Source of the DNA: Bacteroides sp. 51
GTDB taxonomy: Bacteria; Bacteroidota; Bacteroidia; Bacteroidales; Bacteroidaceae
Assembly (NCBI RefSeq): GCF_010500965.1
Contig: NZ_QVMI01000011.1
Span: forward strand, 72,085-136,084
Direction of reading: 5' to 3'
DNA: 64,000 bases
Part shown: positions 60,922 to 64,000 of the stretch, in pieces
How positions within the stretch are numbered: the first letter of the stretch is position 1
How the letters are laid out: each line of letters starts with the position of its first letter
The notes under the pieces: model-generated
What the model saw: only the letters and a program-made list of their open reading frames with translations
What the model was told of the DNA's origin: nothing
Databases searched by the model: none
Position numbers and translations under genes: made by a program

Positions 60922-62472
60922 ATGAAAACCAAAACCATCAACCTCTTCGGCCTTATATCCGCCGCTTGCCCTGTACTTACTTTTGCGCAATCCCCTACCA
61001 ATCCCCCCAATGTAATCGTCATCATGGCCGACGATATCGGCTACGGTGATTTTAGCTGCAACGGCGAAAAGACTATTCATACCCCCAACGTTGATAAACT
61101 GGCCGGCGATGGCATACGCTTTACCAATGCGCACGCCGTGGCCGCTACCAGCACCCCTTCGCGCTATTCCTTCCTTACCGGGCAATACGCCTGGCGAAGG
61201 AACGATACCGGCATTGCGGCAGGTAACGCCGGCATGATTATCCGTCCCGAACAATATACCGTAGGCAAACTCTTTCAATCCTGTGGTTATGCCACAGCCG
61301 TTATCGGAAAGTGGCACCTGGGATTGGGCGATACAACCGGCAGCCAGAACTGGAACGGGCATATCATCCCCGGCCCCTCGGATATCGGCTTCGACTATTC
61401 GTTTATCATGGCCGCCACTGCCGACCGCGTGCCTTGTGTATGGGTGGAAAATCAACGAATCGTAAACCTTGATCCTAATGACTCCATTGAAGTGAGCTAC
61501 GAAACGCCATTCCCCGGCGAACCTTTGGGCAGTACACACCCCGAACTCCTCACCGTACAGCGCCCAAGCCCCAACCACGGGCACGATCAGGCGATAGTGA
61601 ACGGCATCTCCCGCATCGGTTACATGAAAGGCGGTAAGTCGGCCCTTTGGCAAGATGAAAACATTGGCGACAGCATTACCCTGCACGCCATATCTTACCT
61701 GGAACAACACCGCGATACCCCTTTCTTTCTTTACCTGGCCACGAATGATATCCACGTGCCCCGCGTGCCGCACCCCCGTTTTGAGGGTAAAAGCGGCATG
61801 GGACCCCGTGGCGATGCCATTCTTCAGTTCGACTGGACGGTGGGGCAGGTGCTTGAAACGCTCGACCGATTGGGAATCCGCGATAACACGCTCATCATCC
61901 TTACCAGCGATAATGGCCCTGTGGTTGACGATGGCTACCAGGACCGTGCCGTGGAATTGCTTGGACAGCACCGTCCCTGGGGCGATTTCCGGGGTGGAAA
62001 GTACAGCAGTTTCGAAGCCGGTACGCGCGTGCCGTTCATTGTCAACTGGCCGGGGCGGGTTAAAAAAGGCGTTTCCGATGCTTTGGTGTCTCAGGTGGAC
62101 TTCCTTGCCTCGATGGGTTCTTTACTGGGGAAAGATCTTCCGGATCACCTCAAAAACGATAGCCGGAATGAGCTTGGTGCCTGGTTGGGAACCTGTAAGA
62201 AAGGGCGTGATTACGTGATTCTCCAGGCCGGAAGCCTTTCTGTGTACGATGGCACATGGAAGTATATTGCTCCCAATAATGGCGGGCCGCTTAACGTCCT
62301 GACCAATACCGAAACCGGAAATAACCCTCAACCTCAGCTTTATAATCTCAAAAGGGATGTAGGAGAGAAGAAGAATGTGGCCGCGAAGCATCCTGATCGG
62401 GTACAGCGGTTGCAGCAAATCCTGAAAGAATGCACACAGAGTCGTGGAGGAGGGTGTGTCATAAGTCGGTAA
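60922..62472 (+). CDS. secreted sulfatase, Ser-type (S1 family)
   Basis: It removes sulfate esters from the PUL glycan. In 516 aa it has a signal peptide (INLFGLISAACPVLTFAQ), calcium ligands MADDIGYGD (Asp37, Asp38), and the active-site motif STPSR at 77-81. Ser77 must be converted to formylglycine by an anaerobic sulfatase-maturating enzyme, which is not in this window. GKWHLGLGD near 133 and LTSDNGP near 330 are typical. The last residues (RGGGCVISR) and the stop are coded by a repeat fragment also present at 6676, so the natural C-terminus has probably been replaced. A 602-codon antisense frame here is a shadow. Confidence 0.9.
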   Translation: MKTKTINLFGLISAACPVLTFAQSPTNPPNVIVIMADDIGYGDFSCNGEKTIHTPNVDKLAGDGIRFTNAHAVAATSTPSRYSFLTGQYAWRRNDTGIAAGNAGMIIRPEQYTVGKLFQSCGYATAVIGKWHLGLGDTTGSQNWNGHIIPGPSDIGFDYSFIMAATADRVPCVWVENQRIVNLDPNDSIEVSYETPFPGEPLGSTHPELLTVQRPSPNHGHDQAIVNGISRIGYMKGGKSALWQDENIGDSITLHAISYLEQHRDTPFFLYLATNDIHVPRVPHPRFEGKSGMGPRGDAILQFDWTVGQVLETLDRLGIRDNTLIILTSDNGPVVDDGYQDRAVELLGQHRPWGDFRGGKYSSFEAGTRVPFIVNWPGRVKKGVSDALVSQVDFLASMGSLLGKDLPDHLKNDSRNELGAWLGTCKKGRDYVILQAGSLSVYDGTWKYIAPNNGGPLNVLTNTETGNNPQPQLYNLKRDVGEKKNVAAKHPDRVQRLQQILKECTQSRGGGCVISR

Positions 62473-62520
62473 AGCCACTTCTTCATTGCGAACGCAGTGA
62501 AGCAATCCGGCTTTACCCTC
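62448..62520. repeat. partial copy of the 6676 terminal-inverted-repeat element
   Basis: The first 18 bases (AGGAGGGTGTGTCATAAG, 62448-62465) equal the terminal repeat at 6676, and the segment from CATTGCGAACGCAGTGAAGC matches the interior of that element read in reverse. The right terminal repeat is missing. Inside, GGTAAAGCC (62468) and GGCTTTACC (62509) pair as a hairpin. The fragment overlaps the 3' end of the sulfatase gene. Confidence 0.8.
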
Positions 62521-62582
62521 TTCTGTGACTCTATATTCATTAATTATTCTTATTCGAACGCTTATTAATCACAATTTTTACG

Positions 62583-62590
62583 TAAGTTTG
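62583..62590 (+). promoter_or_regulatory. -7 box candidate for the histidine kinase gene
   Basis: TAAGTTTG matches TAnnTTTG, 32 bp before the ATG at 62622. No well-placed -33 box was found. Confidence 0.45.
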
Positions 62591-62621
62591 CGCGACTAAA
62601 ATTATAATAAGGCAACAAGCA

Positions 62622-64000
62622 ATGAACGGCAACGGTTTATCTGAGAGAGAAAAAGCAGATTTACTTCTTGATATTGCTGAGATAGGATGGTGGGAAACGG
62701 ATCTTATCTCGGGTAATTCTGTTTATTCCGAGCTCACAGCGCATCTACTGGACCTTGATAAAGTGGGTTGCGGATTTAACGACTTCCTGAATGCAGTACG
62801 CGAGGACTATCGCAAAGCATTCGTTGATGAGTTCCTGACCATTAAAGAAGGAATCACCAGTAGCGTGATATTCCCCAGTACCGTAGGGCTGGGAACGGGA
62901 TGGCTCCATGCCAAATACCGCGTCATCGAATATCAGGGTAATCGCCCCACGCGGCTGCTAGGTATATTGCAACCCACGCGCGACCCGATCAAAGCTGCCG
63001 ACGAGACAAACCTGAGAGATAAACAATACCTCGAACGCCTTTATCAGTACATGCCCATTGGCTATCAGCAAATCCAGATGGTGTATGATAACGGCATTCC
63101 GACAGATTATACCTTCCTCGAAATCAACAAACAGATTGAAGAAATCCGTGGAAAACGGCGCAGGGAAATCATCGCCGCCCGCGGTAGCGCCATCGAAACG
63201 CACTTTGCCGAGGAACTGGAACGCATGACCGCGGTGGTGAACACCAATAAGCACATCGAGTACGATTACTACGAGGCAAATACCGACACCCATTGCCGCG
63301 CCATCATGTTCTCTCCGCTGAAAGACATGATTGTCTGCTTGCTGCTCGATGTGACCGAACTGAAACTCACCATCATTGCTAAAGATAAAGCGGAGACATC
63401 CGACAGGTTGAAATCGGCCTTCCTGGCCAGCATGAGTCACGAAATACGGACGCCGCTTAATGCCATCGTCGGCTTTTCCGAAGCGCTCTGCGAGATGGAC
63501 GATGAAGAACAACGGGCGGAGATCGTGGAGATTATCAGGCACAATAACGAACTATTATTGAAACTGATATCGGACATATTCGACCTCTCTCAAATCGAAG
63601 CTAACATGATGGAGCTTCACAAGCACGAGTTCGAAGTGAAGCCGTTCGTCAGGGGCATCGTTAACGTAGCTAGGGAGAAGACAGACGATAAGGTAGCGGT
63701 GTTGTTTGACGAGGATTCGCCCGATATTTCCATGCATGGCGATCAGGAACGAATCAACCAGGTGATTGTGAACCTGGTGAACAATGCGCTTAAGTTTACC
63801 AACGAGGGGCATGTACGTCTCGGCTATACAACGGCGGACAACAATATGTTGCTCTTTTATGTAGAAGATACCGGCATGGGAATACCTGCCGATGACCAGG
63901 AAGCGATATTCGACCGTTTCGTTAAGCTCGATTCATTTGTGCAGGGAACCGGCCTCGGCCTTGCTGTCAGCCGCAACATCGTGTATCAGATGGACGGGGA
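62622..64000 (+). CDS. PAS-domain sensor histidine kinase (3' end outside window)
   Basis: The frame from ATG 62622 stays open to the window edge (at least 459 codons). The N-terminus has a PAS-like fold (LLLDIAEIGWWETDLISGNS), followed by a second sensory stretch (MPIGYQQIQMVYDNGIPTDY). The kinase core has the H box ASMSHEIRTPLNAIVGFSEA with phospho-accepting His near residue 273, N box NLVNNALKFTNEGHVRLG, and G box VEDTGMGIPADDQEAIFDRF and GTGLGLAVSRNIV. There is no signal peptide or membrane helix, so it is cytosolic. It lacks the large periplasmic domain of PUL hybrid regulators, so it probably does not control the PUL. A receiver domain may follow beyond the edge. Confidence 0.88.
   Translation, partial: MNGNGLSEREKADLLLDIAEIGWWETDLISGNSVYSELTAHLLDLDKVGCGFNDFLNAVREDYRKAFVDEFLTIKEGITSSVIFPSTVGLGTGWLHAKYRVIEYQGNRPTRLLGILQPTRDPIKAADETNLRDKQYLERLYQYMPIGYQQIQMVYDNGIPTDYTFLEINKQIEEIRGKRRREIIAARGSAIETHFAEELERMTAVVNTNKHIEYDYYEANTDTHCRAIMFSPLKDMIVCLLLDVTELKLTIIAKDKAETSDRLKSAFLASMSHEIRTPLNAIVGFSEALCEMDDEEQRAEIVEIIRHNNELLLKLISDIFDLSQIEANMMELHKHEFEVKPFVRGIVNVAREKTDDKVAVLFDEDSPDISMHGDQERINQVIVNLVNNALKFTNEGHVRLGYTTADNNMLLFYVEDTGMGIPADDQEAIFDRFVKLDSFVQGTGLGLAVSRNIVYQMDG

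Noticed and set aside
60163-61971. 602-codon minus-strand open frame across the GH35-like and sulfatase genes
   Set aside because: It spans two genes with clear catalytic motifs on the plus strand and has no recognisable domain. It is a shadow frame.
62622-64000. Hybrid two-component regulator of the PUL
   Set aside because: The kinase has no signal peptide, periplasmic sensor or membrane helix in the visible part, unlike PUL hybrid regulators. A repeat-derived hairpin and its own promoter separate it from the PUL.

Overview
The window looks like a chromosomal segment of a gut-type Bacteroidales (Bacteroides/Parabacteroides-like; the genus is an inference). The evidence is a SusC/SusD polysaccharide-utilisation locus, a separate TonB gene plus an exbB-hypothetical-exbD-exbD operon, a DUF4249 partner beside a TonB-dependent receptor, an ECF sigma module with DUF6249/DUF5056-like proteins, and repeated matches to the Bacteroidetes -7 box TAnnTTTG with a few -33 TTTG boxes.

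Layout. 1-6.8 kb: a TonB-dependent receptor and its lipoprotein partner, an SF1 helicase and an M48 lipoprotein protease. 6.8-13.2 kb: housekeeping genes (pfkA, ispH-cmk, tonB, polyprenyl synthase, a TatD nuclease, tRNA-Ser). 13.3-15.6 kb: the proton-channel operon that energises TonB. 15.8-23.2 kb: GNAT and M64 peptidase genes, an Lrp regulator, thyA, a secreted phospholipase-D-type enzyme behind a sigma-factor module, and an rRNA methyltransferase. 23.3-30.3 kb: a decayed beta-barrel gene, then a four-gene Czc/Cus-like metal efflux operon (His-rich small protein, His-rich adaptor, RND pump, TolC-like channel). 30.4-39.5 kb: an ABC-F protein, an orphan receiver protein, gdhA, a prolyl oligopeptidase, and a 993-aa protein joining two receiver-like domains to a PEP-synthase-type ATP-binding region. 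39.6-45.5 kb: an AT-rich accessory cassette (two beta-barrels, a large lipoprotein, a DUF3244 protein, a TPR/HTH membrane regulator). 45.5-48.0 kb: an HU-like/VapE-like gene pair. 48.4-62.5 kb: a PUL (SusC, SusD, two FISUMP lipoproteins, a beta-helix protein, an EEP-family hydrolase, a DUF5597/GH35-like glycosidase, a Ser-type sulfatase). The SusC gene carries one in-frame TAG. A PAS histidine kinase runs off the right edge.

The most unusual signal is between the genes. Four intergenic arrays (about 103-247, 15674-15785, 23711-23858, 45415-45499) each repeat a different short word, but all use nearly the same pitch of 21-23 bp, about two helical turns. One has exact dyad symmetry, one runs into the 3' end of a decayed gene, and one lies between a strong promoter and the start codon of the HU/VapE pair. 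The window also holds a second dispersed family: REP-like 20-bp palindromes, often paired around a conserved spacer. A third family is a 137-bp element with 18-bp perfect terminal inverted repeats, and a partial copy of it supplies the last codons and stop of the sulfatase gene.
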